Positions 1-12,026 of a stretch of DNA of 64,000 nt are shown here, piece after piece. The translations under genes and the position numbers were made by a program. Position 1 is the stretch's first letter. Every line of letters begins with the position of its first letter. Origin of the DNA: Anoplolepis gracilipes (lineage: Eukaryota > Arthropoda > Insecta > Hymenoptera > Formicidae); NCBI RefSeq assembly GCF_047496725.1, contig NC_132981.1:1012001-1076000 (forward strand). The letters are read 5' to 3'. The notes beneath the pieces were generated by a model that was not told the DNA's origin, ran no database searches, and saw only the letters and a list, made by a program, of their open reading frames with translations.

Positions 1-469
1 TCCTTCCTTCAAGGACTAGTTTTTTATATCTAAAATAAGCCTGTAAAGTTTGAAATAAATCGATACAATAGTTTTCGAGCTATGATGGTCGCTGATTTTA
101 AAAAATGCGGTTTTAAGAAAAACACATTTAAAGTTTCAAAACAGGTTTATACTTAAATAAAATATTCATGTTTTAACTTACATAGAATCATTTCAGGCCC
201 GTATAATAAATTTTTGTAGCCTCTAAAACATCAATTTGATGCTGCCGACGAAGCATTCTTCCCTGCGTGCAGTTGCTGCACTATACTTGCTCCTAACAAT
301 CGAGCCCGGAGCATACTTTGACTACTTGTAACTTCGTGAATTTTATTCGGATTAACTTGAAACTTACAGGGAATATTCTCCAGATGTTATATTTACGGAA
401 AATGTTAAAACCCCAAAATTTATTTTTTTCAAATTTCTGACTGAGCATGACCCTTTAATTCTCTCTGAA

Positions 470-910
470 CCATCCGGATGCAGTTCTCTTCCTGCGTTTC
501 GGCAGAAAGCAGCTGTCGGATGATGGAACGCAGTTTCGAAGATGCGGGAGGGTGATTGCGTGCTTTCCGGGGCGAGAAGATCGATAGAATACATGCGCGT
601 CTGGCCGTGTCGCGACGCGCACGAGTTGCCCGAAACGCAACACAACGCAACGCGACGCAATCTGCGTTCGCTCTCGAATTTGTGCGCGTAAAAAGTCAGC
701 AAAATCATTTTTGAGATACGCTTTAGCCTGACGAACGAATGAGATCGCGCGAAACGCGTTAATCTCTTTTTTTCCTTCGAGCTCGACGGTACCCCTACGT
801 CAAAACGTCATCGTCGTCTGCGACAGAATTAATATCAACGCGCACATACTGACCTAGAAACGCTAAACGGATCGTCATCGTTGCTTCTCCCTCAATAGCC
901 AACAGGCGCG
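470..910 (+). promoter_or_regulatory. GC-richer TPPP promoter region and probable non-coding leader exon
   Basis: This block is clearly richer in G+C and CpG than the AT-rich DNA around it. It contains a short irregular run of ACGCA/ACGCG units near 636-660. It ends in a strong splice donor: the exon would stop at 910 and GTGAGT follows at 911. The next coding exon has an acceptor AG at 2779-2780, only 8 nt before the TPPP start codon, so a spliced 5' leader is the natural reading. The transcription start is not visible. No protein-coding claim is made here; the minus-strand reading frame at 364-708 shows no recognisable domain. Confidence 0.5.
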
Positions 911-2780
911 GTGAGTCTATTTTCTCGATCGAACTGCGGAAATAATAATAGAGATAATAATAATATAGGTATTTCTAAGTGAGTAATAATCTCTAACAAG
1001 TAGTATATAGAAAAAAAATATGCCCTTGTCGAATAGTGTTATTATAGTGTGTCATCTTGAGTTTGACATTTGGTGATCACGATGATGTTACTTAATCGAC
1101 ATCGCACTTTGACTGACCGATGACGCTAATTACGTTAACGCATGACGCTCGTAATACCTATTTATAGACGTGAAATAACGTTATCCTCATACACACGTTT
1201 TTCTGCGCACCGCATTCTGACGTTTTGACAGACATTCACGCTTGTATTTATATATACACTTATGATAAAACAAAATATTTTGTATTTGTATTTTATACTA
1301 TTTCTATTTTTATTAATTTATGCATATATATAAATTAATAAAAATATAAATATAATATATATATAGTGTTATTAATAATTTTTTTATTTTAAAATTATAT
1401 ACATATATATAATAAATTGTGAAGTTAATAAGATAGCTGCACAAACAGAAAAATATTGCAAAATTCTTATGAAATATAATCTAAACAAATATCTTAAAAG
1501 GCATTTTGTTATAATGTACCAGACTTAAGATATTTATTATGCGGTATCACTCTCGACGATATGTGTTTACAACGTATGCAACCACATGTTGGCCCTGAGT
1601 AAAATTTTCTATAATAACGTTAGACTTTTCTTTCTAATAATCTGTAGCCATCTCTTTAGGCAGATAAAAACCAAGTAAAATATTTAATTTCATGAAATCT
1701 TATATAATAAATATTTATTGTTAAATTGAATATGAATTTGCAACGAGGAACTACAGATTTTTTATTAAAATTACTATATATTTTCTTTATACCAATTGAT
1801 TTTTCTCATTATTTTGTACATAAAAGTGAAACGAAATAATCGAAAAATGAATTTTCTGCGAAATATTTCATAATTTCTGTAAAATTATGTCAAATTAAAA
1901 CATAAAATATTTCGTAAACTATTCAATTTTTGGCTATCCTATTCTTTTAACTTTTTACGTCAAATATTGTGAGAAATAAATTTGCATAAAAAAATCAAAA
2001 TGATTTCATTTTTAAAAATATGACTTTAAAAAATGATTCTAAATTTAAAAATTAAATATTATCAACTTTTTTCTCTCTCAAAACCCTATAAATTTTGTTT
2101 AAAACATTTACACTATTATCATACTATTATACGACATCACACAAGTTTTAGAGAAAACACCTTGTAACACTTTATGTGAAACACTCTATACATACTGTTA
2201 ATCAATCTTGCAGAGATACATTTCTGATAAATAATTCCGCTGATATGACATTGATAGAATAAATTTTATCGTACGCCTAAGATCTTGTCAAACGGTTTTT
2301 TGCAACAAATATTAATTACATCAAAGATTACTACATCACAAGACTACTACTCAACGAAACGAAAGTTAATATACTATTCTTACAACTGTAATGTCGATCG
2401 TAATAGTATCAGTATAACTTTGAAAAAGAATATGTATAATAAACGAAGATGCAACAGTTGGATAGACACTGGCTCATCGATTATATTATCTACCGACAGA
2501 CTAAAGAAATAGCACACACAATTTTTTTTTACTAAAAACTAGTTCATCAAAGAAAAAAAAAGTATAATTTATGAAAAATTATAAAATAATGTTAATTTTA
2601 TTTGTAAAAAATTTATTTTTTTCCAAATTTTAATCATTATAATAATATAAATAAATATATATATGTATATATATATATATATATATATAATCAAAATATA
2701 CATGATATAAATGTTGTTTTTGATCTGTTGTTGACAGTTATTGCATATTCAACTGAGTGGACAACAAATTTTTGTTTTAG
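911..2780 (+). other. Probable first (5' UTR) intron of TPPP
   Basis: AT-rich non-coding DNA between a GTGAGT donor at 911 and a TTTTAG acceptor ending at 2780. It contains an AT microsatellite at 2655-2690. It also holds two stretches that recur elsewhere in the window: 1726-1990 resembles 63100-63310, and 2040-2170 resembles 55935-56050. A second usable acceptor (GACAG) ends at 2737. No coding signal was seen. Confidence 0.4.
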
Positions 2781-2788
2781 CGATCACA

Positions 2789-3102
2789 ATGTCAGCGGAG
2801 AAGTGTGATACTGACACTGAGAAAAATGAAGCTGTCAATGACGTCACGACTTCGGTCGCGAATGAAGTTACAAATTTGAAAATCGAAGATGGTTCAACGA
2901 GTTCGACGCCAAGCAGTCCCGGTGCTACCGAATCGGGTAGCTTTTTAGCGAGCTTCAAAGCGTTCTCCAAATTCGGCGATCCAAAGAGTGACGGCAAACT
3001 AATCACATTAAGTCAAAGTGACAAATGGATGAAGCAAGCAAAGGTGATCGATGGAAAGAAGATCACTACCACAGATACGGGAATTTACTTCAAAAAGCAC
3101 AA
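2789..3102 (+). CDS. TPPP: TPPP coding exon 1
   Basis: Encodes the disordered N-terminus and the first part of the p25-alpha domain (GDPKSDGKLITLSQSDKWM, then KVIDGKKITTTDTGIYF). The donor GTATAT follows at 3103 and splits a Lys codon after its second base. Reading through the donor gives an unrelated tail and a stop near 3181. Confidence 0.93.
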
Positions 3103-6100
3103 GTATATGTCTTTCGAAAAATTAATTTTATTATGTTTATTTTATTGTTATCTCTCTTGTTCTAAAGTTATACAATTATAATGTAACTTAATCCTACATT
3201 AATATAATTTTTTTGTTATATCAATCATAGATCCACAAAGCTCGGTCTTGAACAATATAAAGCGTTTCTCGACGAATTGGCCAAAAGTAAGAAAGTGGAA
3301 TTGTCGGAAATAAAAAAGAAAATGGCCAACTGTGGACCACCTGGTGTTTCAACTGGCTCCGGCGCAGTGCGTATATTAAACTTATTTATATCACATTTAT
3401 CTTTATATTTCAATATCACCGAGTTTCACACTTAAATTTTATTATATGCTCGTATTAGAACTATACAATTCATTCTTTTTTATCCTTGATTTAACTTAAA
3501 AGACTGCAAGATTTATTTTAATTTATAAATATTTTGTTTTAAAAAACAATATATTTATATATTAGTGCATAACTTGCAAAATTTAGTGCTGATTTCGAGA
3601 CATTATGACCTCTTGCAATTTTAGTACAAATAGAATTTAAAGTTTTCAAGTTTTCTCGAATTATGTTTCTGGAGAGAATTTATTTATATATAATTATATA
3701 TAATTGTATATATAAAATATGTCTACACATAATATTTTTTCTTTTTCTCTTGTATGGTCTTTGTTCGCTTACATAAAAAAAAATACTAAGAAAACAGTTG
3801 GTTTCGTATTGTTTTTTAAGTAATGTTTGCAATTAAATTACTTATATAATTCTATGTGTATAATTTTCTACAATATAATATATACATATAATATTCTATA
3901 ATATAATAACATAAATAATTATATATATTTAGATATATGATTATATGTGGCCAATTTTTTTGCAGACAAGTTTGTACGTGTATAATCTTTTAATCTAATC
4001 ATAAATTTTATTTTTTATTAATTACAATAACAACAGTTATTCTTTTCATTATTTTTTTTGTAATAAAAAAAGAGAAGGAGAGAGAGAGCATATTTTATAA
4101 ACATACTCTATGAATATATATAGGCATTTTTTCTTGGTTTACCATTTATAGATTTTTATGATTATTAATTATGAACTTGAGATTTAAGTTATAAAATTTA
4201 TTAAATTAAAAGTAAATTATAAATCTAATAATAGTAAATTTCAATATAGTAACTATTAAGTAAGTAATTTATGATACACAATTTTATGTCGACAATGTAG
4301 AGTCACATTTCATATTTTTGAAGTCGCTAGTTACAAACTAAAAGTCAAAATTATAGAAACAATAAAAGTTAAGAAAGACTGTATAAAAAAAAAAAAAAAA
4401 AAGAAAACATAAGTCTAGATGGCAAATCAAAGCTAAGCGTAGAAGGTTGTGAAACAAATCTTCCAAATTTTTCAAGAAAAAAGAACCATTTAATAAATGA
4501 ATGTTCCGATCCGTCTTCGGATCGTCTTCAGCAAGATTAAAAATATAGATACACATTATAAATTTAAAATTGTAATTAAAAAAAATTGTAAATACTGAAC
4601 TTTTTATTGAAATTAAATGAATATTCTTAAAATACACTACGCAAAAAAATTAAAGGGCTACTTTCTTTATGTAAAGAAAGGCCAATTTTCAAGTAGTTGC
4701 AATTTCCTTAAAAATAATCAGAATAAGAACAAAAAAGCGTTCCAAAGCTTCAAGTTTCTAGTTTCAGAATCCTAAATGAATTTGTATTCTTTCTATTTGT
4801 TACAAAATTACATTGTAAGAAGAAGAAATTCTAGCACGATTTCATTAATTGGATGTTAGAGTAGAATTTTAGCTTTAATTTCTTTTTTTAATGAATGTTC
4901 CATGATTTTTTTTTGCCGAGATGTTTATTATTAAAGCAAAATCAAGCTATTGACTTTGAATATTTATAACTAGTGAAAAAATGATTATACAATAATCATA
5001 AAAGAAGCAAGTTAAAGAGAAAAGTTAGCATTTTAAAATGCTTTTATTGTTTTTTCAATCATTATTCATTTTAAAGTGTAATTGTTACTTAAAAATCAAG
5101 TAAAAATTGCACTTTTATTTTTTTTATTTAAATCAATGAAAGTTAACGAAAAAAACTCTAAAATTTTCATAAACTCTACAACATTTACAAGTAAAAAGCA
5201 TTCCAGTTACTCGTACAAAAGGCCGAAGTGTTACGTTTTTTCTATACATTTCAAAAACTTCAATTAATAATTATTTTATGATTATTTTTTCACTAGTTAT
5301 AAGCGTTCAACGTCAATAGCTTGATTCTGCTTTAATAATAAACATCTCGGCAAAAAAAAATTATAGAACATTTGTTTAAAAAAAAAATTAAAGCTAAAAT
5401 TTTGCTCTTTAATGTTCAATTAATGATATCGTGCTAAGATTTTTTTTAATTCGGTATTCTTGGACAAACTTGAAAAAGTTGTTCACTCGACGGACGTCGC
5501 TTTCTTATAATGTAATTTTGTAACAAATAGAAAGAATTGAAAGTCATTTAAAGATTCTAAAACTAGAAACTTTAAGGATGTTTAGTACCTATTTTTAAAA
5601 ATATAGGAATTTAATAAAATTTGCACAGATTGTTCTGATACATGTTCAGAGACTTATAAAAAACCTGGAGTTGATTCACTGAAGCAATCAAAAGTTATAA
5701 GGATTTTAATTTGTAATGAATTTACCCGTTGATATTATTATAAATATAATTATTTTGTGGAGCTAATTATAAGTAAAAGTATTAATATAATTATTTATAT
5801 AAATAAGTATAAATATAATTATTTCTGTCCTTTTTAGCTGTTAAATTGAAATACAATTGCAGATTTTCTATCTTATAAAAAACCTGTGATTGTGTTGATT
5901 TAAGAGCTAAAATAGATAGAAATAATAATAGGAATTTATTTAAAATTTGCAAAAATATAGTTTAAATATAGAGGAAATATTTGATTACATAATTTTGGTC
6001 AAGTACTGACTAGTTCAAAAGATATTGAATATAATTTTCTCAATTTCGTCCTATTATCCGAGATGACATATTATTTATTGTGAAAACGTGGCATCATAGC

Positions 6101-7068
6101 ATTCAGCTGAGCCTTCTTTTGACATTTTAAATAGTCTATCTTTTCATCTGAAGAAGCCTCTATATACAAACGTGTAAACGAGAAGCGACTAGGGCTCATA
6201 TGTCAATTTGCAATTTAACCAACTTATGAAAAATTACCATGTTGCAACATTTCTTTCTTTTCGGAGAAATGACAAATTATTAAAATTATCAAAGAAATAG
6301 TTAAAAATCTTCTATATTTTGTCATTATTCACTATTATAATTTTTATTCTGACATTTTAAATTACTCTGTACGAGTAAATTCTTTTATTTTTATAATTCA
6401 AATTTTGTGCTGTAATATTGAAATCGAGGTATCGTCAATGATAAAAGTTTCTCATTATAATTTAAGAAACACGAAAATTCTCCGAAAAAAAGCAACAGAA
6501 GTTAGAAAATACATTTCTACACCCTAGCTATGAATAAATAATAAGATTTTATGCAATCTTTATAATAATCATATACTGAGATATATGAAAAAAGTATATA
6601 TTCGTCAATTTCGACTACTTTTTGCTCCGATTGTAGGTGCTAAACATTCTTAAGCTCCAAAACGCTTTTTTATTAATCTTATTCCAATTATTTTTAAAAA
6701 AGTTGCAACTACTTGAAAATTGGCCTTTTTTATATAAAGGAAAGTGGCCCTTTAATTTTTTGCGTAGTATATATATATTTTTTTCTTTTTAACTTTAAAG
6801 ATTTATCTACGATTATGATTTTTATCATGATATAGCTCAATGATGTTTTGCGGTATCTATAATCTCATTTTAATATGATTTATAGGCTGGAAAAGCAGCA
6901 TCGACAGTCGACAGACTAACCGACGTCAGTAAATACACCGGCTCCCATAAGCAACGTTTTGATGAAACCGGAAAGGGTAAAGGCATAGCAGGTCGCAAAG
7001 ACGTAGCAGACGCGTCCGGATATGTTCAAGGCTACCAAAACAAAGACACATACAGCAAGGCTCACTAG
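2789..7068 (+). CDS. TPPP: TPPP / p25-alpha tubulin polymerization-promoting protein (ringmaker-like), 3 coding exons
   Basis: Coding exons are 2789-3102, 3231-3366 and 6886-7068 (314+136+183 nt, 210 aa plus TAG). Family proteins bind tubulin and bundle or stabilise microtubules; the fly member (ringmaker) acts in axons. The first about 50 residues are acidic, Ser/Thr-rich and look disordered. The p25-alpha domain follows, opening with FKAFSKFGDPKSDGK and continuing to the C-terminus. The family hallmark GSHKQRFDETGKGKGIAGR is at residues 169-187, followed by SGYVQGY. ATG 2789 is the first ATG after the acceptor at 2780; the in-frame codon at 2741 is only TTG. Introns are GT-AG with matching phases (2, then 0). 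The last intron is 3.5 kb and carries a nested pair of transposable elements. Vertebrates have three paralogues with shorter or different N-termini. The family call is secure. Confidence 0.93.
3231..3366 (+). CDS. TPPP: TPPP coding exon 2
   Basis: The acceptor is TCATAG ending at 3230. Its first base completes the split Lys codon. Encodes LGLEQYKAFLDELAKSKKV and a Gly/Pro/Ser-rich linker. The donor at 3367 (GCA|GTGCGT) leaves phase 0. Confidence 0.92.
4635..6768. mobile_element. Palindromic TA-flanked Tc1/mariner-type non-autonomous element (interrupted copy)
   Basis: The left tip reads CACTACGCAAAAAAATTAAA and the right tip is its near-perfect inverse ending TTTTTTGCGTAGT, with TA on both sides. 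The two arms are long imperfect inverted copies; each carries a TTATAAGCGTTCAACGTCAA-type stretch and an ACAATGTAATTTTGTAACAA-type stretch. Removing the nested insertion at 5576-6649 plus one TTAA leaves about 1.06 kb, close to the 1150-bp copy at 57282-58431. No transposase is encoded, so it is non-autonomous. The superfamily assignment rests only on TA flanks and tip shape. Confidence 0.75.
5576..6649. mobile_element. piggyBac-type non-autonomous element (TTAA target duplication) nested in a palindromic element
   Basis: It is flanked by TTAA at 5572-5575 and at 6650-6653. The terminal inverted repeats are about 16 bp: GGATGTTTAGTACCTA on the left, and on the right the inverse of GAATGTTTAGCACCTA. 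The flanks rejoin to AAACTTTAAGCT, the uninterrupted sequence seen in the related copy near 25748, so that copy serves as an empty site. Inside are partial direct repeats (a TAGGAATTTA-type unit near 5604 and again near 5928). There is no transposase reading frame. Confidence 0.8.
6886..7068 (+). CDS. TPPP: TPPP coding exon 3 (C-terminal p25-alpha hallmark)
   Basis: The acceptor TTATAG ends at 6885. Encodes 60 aa: STVDRLTDVSKYTG, the GKGKGIAGR hallmark, SGYVQGY, and the stop TAG at 7066-7068. This is the most conserved part of the family and fixes strand and identity. Confidence 0.95.
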   Translation, partial: AGKAASTVDRLTDVSKYTGSHKQRFDETGKGKGIAGRKDVADASGYVQGYQNKDTYSKAH

Positions 7069-7802
7069 TACTCATCCTTTGATGATAGACCTATATATCT
7101 TTAAAGACACGCTGCTCTATCGATGATCTGGCAGATATTTCGAAAATCCATCTGACATAATTGGAACGTATCAAGATGTAATATTGCGCTTAACGATTTC
7201 TGCCAGATCACTGACAATACGTTTGCAGCAATCGTATTCTTACGATACTTCCATTCTTGTTATTTATTTTGCGTTTTTTACGATTAAATTTTCTAACACA
7301 CATGACAGGTTTCGATGAGAATGTTATTTCTTTTTTAGTAACTGACTTATTCAGTTAACTAAATCTATTTATTCTTTGCAATTCGTCTAGATATTTCTTG
7401 TTATTCTTTTTGTTTAATCTTGTTGATCACTAGATGATACGATTAATAATTAACTTTGAGTTTTTTATGTTTTATTTTGTTCGTGGGATTCTTGGGAGAA
7501 TGTAGAATATATATAACTTAATATATATAAAACCACTAATAAGTATTCAGTCTATTTATAAAGTCTACATTATATGTATACGTAATATAGATAATATGTA
7601 TCGTGTCACATAATTTTTTTTCACATTTGTTAATAAATAAATAAATTCTTCGGAATTTTTGCACAATTTAATAAAGCAAGCTGATACAATCAATTTCGAT
7701 ACAAAAATATTTGCTGTTACAGCTGTATAACATGTATAAGGCAAAATTATATGGCATTTATTATGAATCTTGCACAAACTTACACTTTTGCGTAAAAATG
7801 AG

Positions 7803-7842
<40 letters not shown>

Positions 7843-9220
7843 ACTATTGTATATAAAAAAGATATACATAACACTCTTTAACTGAAGAACTAGTCATGTT
7901 TAATTCTCGCAATTGTACCTAATTATTATATATATTAATTATCGATTTTATTTATATAGAGAATAATATATACTTATCTTTCGATAAAATGTAATAAACA
8001 TAAGCATGAAAATCGTCTGCTATACAATACAATATTGACCGAAAATATTGACATATGTATACATGTAAATGTGGCGGTAAAAAAATATTTAATGTATAAT
8101 TGGACAAATTATTTTCTACCATGTATATGTAAAAAATATTTTTCTGCATATTAAATATTAATTAAATGTATCGAGAAACAGCATTTTACTCGCTAACAGT
8201 ACATTAATTATATACACATACACGAAGTGTGTGCGATATTAAGTTTTTTAGCGCCGTTACTTTTAAATGATGCACATTAAATGTAATATCTATATAACTA
8301 AATGAAGTGTACTTACTGTATCTTTAATTATCGGTGCATTCGCGCTTGTAACACATATTTGAGACCAAATTTTGTAATCTAAATCTTATACAATTAGATG
8401 TCGATGCACTTAATTGTATACGATCGAACTTTGTTTTGCTAATGATTTTCGCGTACGAATTATATACATATATATAAAAATTATAGTCATAATAATTCCT
8501 TTTTTCTATCCTTTCTTTATTATTTTATTAGAGTAAGAAAGACAAAAGATATGCCTATCGATAATCTCACCTGTCATATAGACATATAGATATGTCAAGT
8601 TATAAATATTATAAAATTATAAAGTTATAAAAAATTTTTATTGTTGCAATGGTAAGTAAAAACATCATACTTATGAGTGTTCTTTTAAATTTGCTATTTA
8701 CTTATTATTTATTGTTACATTGCAACAATGTCTATGTAATAGAATAAAAAAGCAACAAATAAAAAATACAGTTTTAATAATTTTGTTTTTTTATTTATTA
8801 CATTATTTATTCGAAAAATTTTTTATTTTGATTGAAATAAATTATTTTATCTTTACATAATCAACTTTAAAAGGATTTCTATAATAATGAAATTGATAGG
8901 TATTTATTAAAGTCATATTTCTGAGTAACCTTTAAAAGAAATTCTCGCCGTCGTCATTCATTGTTTATTAAAAATTTATTGACAAATAAAAGTTCATGAA
9001 AAATTAGAATGAAACATAGACTAAAAATTATAATTTTGGATATATAATTTAATATACAAAAATGAATATATTATTATTTTTAATATATAATGAACCTTTG
9101 AGTTTGTGACGACTAATTTAAAGTACTTCACTTTTAAAAATTAAAAAAAAAAATTTAAACATCTTTGGTCTATTAATTTTTATTAATCTTGTAGCTTACA
9201 AAGAGAAAGGATTTTTAAAT
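7069..9220 (+). other. TPPP 3' UTR and downstream AT-rich DNA
   Basis: No gene is seen. Several AATAAA polyadenylation hexamers occur (for example the overlapping set at 7632-7645), so the transcript end cannot be fixed. An AT microsatellite lies at 7804-7839. Confidence 0.4.
7804..7839. repeat. (AT)n microsatellite
   Basis: Uninterrupted TA dinucleotide run. Confidence 0.95.
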
Positions 9221-9222
9221 AA

Positions 9223-9440
9223 CTAGATATTACAGGTGCACGCTTTGCGCGCGCTATTTCTTATGCAGTATGTCTTCAATTTAAATGGCAAAACTTCGGG
9301 AGCGTGTAGGGGACCGAAAAACTAAAACAAAAAGTCCTTTAGAGATTTGCTCGTTTTTGCTCCATTTTGGAGAAAATCACAAAAATTCAATTCCTTATTG
9401 TCAATTGAGTTGATTGGCACCGAATAAACTTTCTGCTTCA
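9223..9440. repeat. Partial copy of the ACAGGGTGT-ended foldback repeat
   Basis: Its segments TTTAAATGGCAAAACTT, TTTGCTCCATTTTGGAGAAAA and GTCAATTGAGTTG also occur in the complete foldback at 47095-47594. The GCGCGCGCTATTTCTTATG stretch here matches the inverse of sequence just right of that element (near 47597-47615). The homology therefore extends past the apparent element tip. Confidence 0.7.
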
Positions 9441-9531
9441 AGGTTCTTTTAATATACATTATAATTAATTATAACATAAATTAAAAGAATAGAAGAATAA
9501 AGAAAAAGAAAAAAGAAATAAATAGAGAGAA

Positions 9532-9608
9532 GTACACACGCACACACACACACACGCGCGCGCACGCGTGCACGCACGCATGCACGCACATGCACACGTA
9601 TATACATA

Positions 9609-9653
<45 letters not shown>
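9532..9653. repeat. 122-bp alternating purine-pyrimidine tract (CA/CG/TA), Z-DNA-type
   Basis: Every step from 9532 to 9653 alternates purine and pyrimidine: a CA run, then CG and CGTGCA mixtures, then a long TA run. No base breaks the alternation. The GC-rich half (about 9532-9598) is the part most prone to left-handed DNA. Confidence 0.85.
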
Positions 9654-9654
<1 letters not shown>

Positions 9655-9734
9655 ATTTTGTAAATAAATTTGGCTAATATTTTAATGTAACAATTATTAT
9701 TAGATAAATAAATACAATCAGGGCTCTCTTAAAA

Positions 9735-9890
9735 AATAAACTCTGATCATTAAACAATATTGGTCAGTACAAGAAACAATTACACTGTATTATTGATTTA
9801 ATTTATTATTCTCAATTGTTACCCATCCTGTTCGTACGATATTTTTGCTCTCTATTGCCTATATTGTTCAATGATCAGAGTTTAATTATT
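9735..9890. repeat. Small foldback element
   Basis: The left arm AATAAACTCTGATCATTAAA is the imperfect inverse of the right arm TTCAATGATCAGAGTTTAATT, giving about 26-bp ends around a 156-bp unit. No target duplication can be defined with confidence. Confidence 0.55.
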
Positions 9891-11082
9891 CTTAGAATAA
9901 TAAACATAATAATAATTATTTAAAATAATAGAATAAGTATAAAGGAAATTATATCTTATAACTTATAATAATAATAATAGTTTAAAATATTATTTTTGGC
10001 AATTTAAAATATTTTATTAAATATGTTTTAGTCATATTCTATTCTACATGTAATTAATGTGTGTTATAAGTTACATAATGTTACTAATAATAAAATATTG
10101 TTTCTACAGTTATACAAAAAATAAGAAACAATTATTCAGTGAATTTCGAGATCGACCAGTGCCGCCGTTAAATTTGGCGATTTGGTAGATCGAATATGCA
10201 GCTCGGCATCTACATGGAAGTTTAGAATCTTCGCTTAGATCCCAGAGCAAGGTGGAACAGAACAGATCGATATCTATGCATTTTTGTTCTTTAATTTTAT
10301 CCTAATATTAACAGTCATACTTTTGTGTTGAAAAAAATTTTAAATTTTTATTATAATCGTGTATGTGTCCTATCTAAATTACAGAAAAATAAACAAATGT
10401 AATCCATTCGAATATTAATAATAAGTGTCATACATAATTGTTAAAACAAAATTAACCTATTAATATAAATGAAGGTAGCATAATATTATACAAAAATTTA
10501 AGTATTATAATATTCGTGTGCTTATATAATTATTAAAAGATTTTTTAATTTAAATAATTATTCAAAGAGTACGCGTTACGATAAATAGTTGAAACTATTT
10601 GAAGATATATTTATAGTCGCCTATAATGTACTTGTCTTTCCTTTTTTTTGCACTTATATTTTTATATTATATTATATATATATACATATATATACATTTG
10701 AATAGATGTTGTGTGTAATATTTTTCGTATATTATAAACAATTTGTCTATAATAATAATAATATTTCTGCGGTTATTACATTGCCTATAGAAGCGTTACA
10801 GTATGCAAATGTCCTCATTTAATTGCGATTGCGATGCAAAACAACACGAATATTTATTATATGTATATACATATAATAAATATTCGTGTATCTAAATAAT
10901 ACATAATAATATATTATTATATATTATTTAGATATATACGCATGTATATATTAGATATATTATTTAGATGTGTTATAAAACAATTATCAATTTACCACAT
11001 TACGTTAATCATACGATAGCAATTTGTCGTATGGATAATTGTGCGATTAATTAATTTTCGAGAAAGTGAATATAATATATTT
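9891..11082. other. AT-rich intergenic DNA with a perfect palindrome
   Basis: No gene is seen. It holds a perfect 44-bp palindrome at 10845-10888 and several shorter AT hairpins up to about 10970. Confidence 0.5.
10845..10888. repeat. Perfect 44-bp palindrome
   Basis: CACGAATATTTATTATATGT and the two following bases are mirrored exactly by the next 22 bases, with no loop. Confidence 0.9.
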
Positions 11083-11083
11083 G

Positions 11084-11206
11084 ATCTCTCTCTCTCTCTC
11101 TCTCCTCTCTCCTCTCTCCTCTCTCCTCTCTCCACTCTCCACTCTCCTCTCTCCACTCTCCTCTGTCCTCTCTCTTCTCTCCTCTCTCTCTTTCTCTCTC
11201 CCTCTC
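11084..11206. repeat. Pyrimidine-rich CT microsatellite (CTCTCC variants)
   Basis: Almost pure C/T on the plus strand. A CT run is followed by 7-bp CTCTCTC/CTCTCCA-like units. Minus-strand reading frames here only translate the repeat. Confidence 0.9.
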
Positions 11207-11396
11207 GCGCTGAGTGAAAACGTGTGAAACATCGCTCCATAAAAGTGCTAACTTTTAAATGGTTAAATAAGCAGGGAGAGTGATCAAAAGTTATTAAAAT
11301 CATATAGTTGCATAGATCGGCATTAACCATGAGTGTTATTTAGCCGGGATGTGTTAATTTGTGAGTGCAAGAGCTACATTTTTCTGCCTGAGGTAT

Positions 11397-11398
<2 letters not shown>

Positions 11399-11453
<55 letters not shown>

Positions 11454-11480
11454 TTATATATATATTTATATATATACATT
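11399..11480. repeat. (AT)n microsatellite with ATTTAT interruptions
   Basis: A long TA run followed by a 12-bp periodic TATATATTTATA block. Confidence 0.9.
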
Positions 11481-12026
11481 ATTTATATATATATATTTAA
11501 AACCATGTAATCATTTCGTTAAAATATGTTGGTATAAAAATAAACAGAGCCATCTCAATAAAAAGTTAATTTATTTGACACCATTGTTCATTATATGACG
11601 GAGTCAATAACATTTGATATAGCTGTTTTTCAAATTGGTCAAAAAGCTCGCGATTTTTCCGCGACACCTTATATACGCTTGGCAAGATGTAAATATTATA
11701 AATATTGCTGCGAGGTGTTAATAATATCGGATTTTTCTCATCTCCCCTCCTGGAGTGAAAATAGTCTGTGACTATTCTATGATTGGAAAATTTGAAATTA
11801 TTGTATATGATTTATAATTATATATAAACGCATTTCACGTTCATTAACGAGAATGTTGCACTACAATATATATATTTTTCCTTTTTATAATTATATTATA
11901 TAAAATACTGATATCAAAAAAGCACAAGTTAAATAACTTATTTAAATTAGAATGACACTCCATAAGGCCAATTATGTTAGTGTATTATACTGGTATAATA
12001 CACACACGTGATTATATGTATATATA
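11481..12026. other. Intergenic DNA, nothing recognised
   Basis: AT-rich sequence between the TPPP and rols ends. I see no reading frame, repeat or RNA gene that I can support. Confidence 0.4.

Larger units (their letters stand above)
3367..6885 (+). other. TPPP intron 2, mostly transposable-element DNA
   Basis: A 3.5-kb AT-rich intron. Positions 4635-6768 are a TA-flanked palindromic element containing a second element at 5576-6649. The rest (3367-4634 and 6769-6885) is AT-rich with simple-sequence runs. No coding exon was recognised. Confidence 0.75.

Noticed and set aside
364..708. 114-codon minus-strand frame upstream of TPPP
   Set aside because: It lies in CpG-rich promoter DNA and overlaps two other open frames. 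The composition explains it and no family is recognised.
11047..11330. Arg/Glu-rich minus-strand frames
   Set aside because: They are translations of a CT microsatellite.
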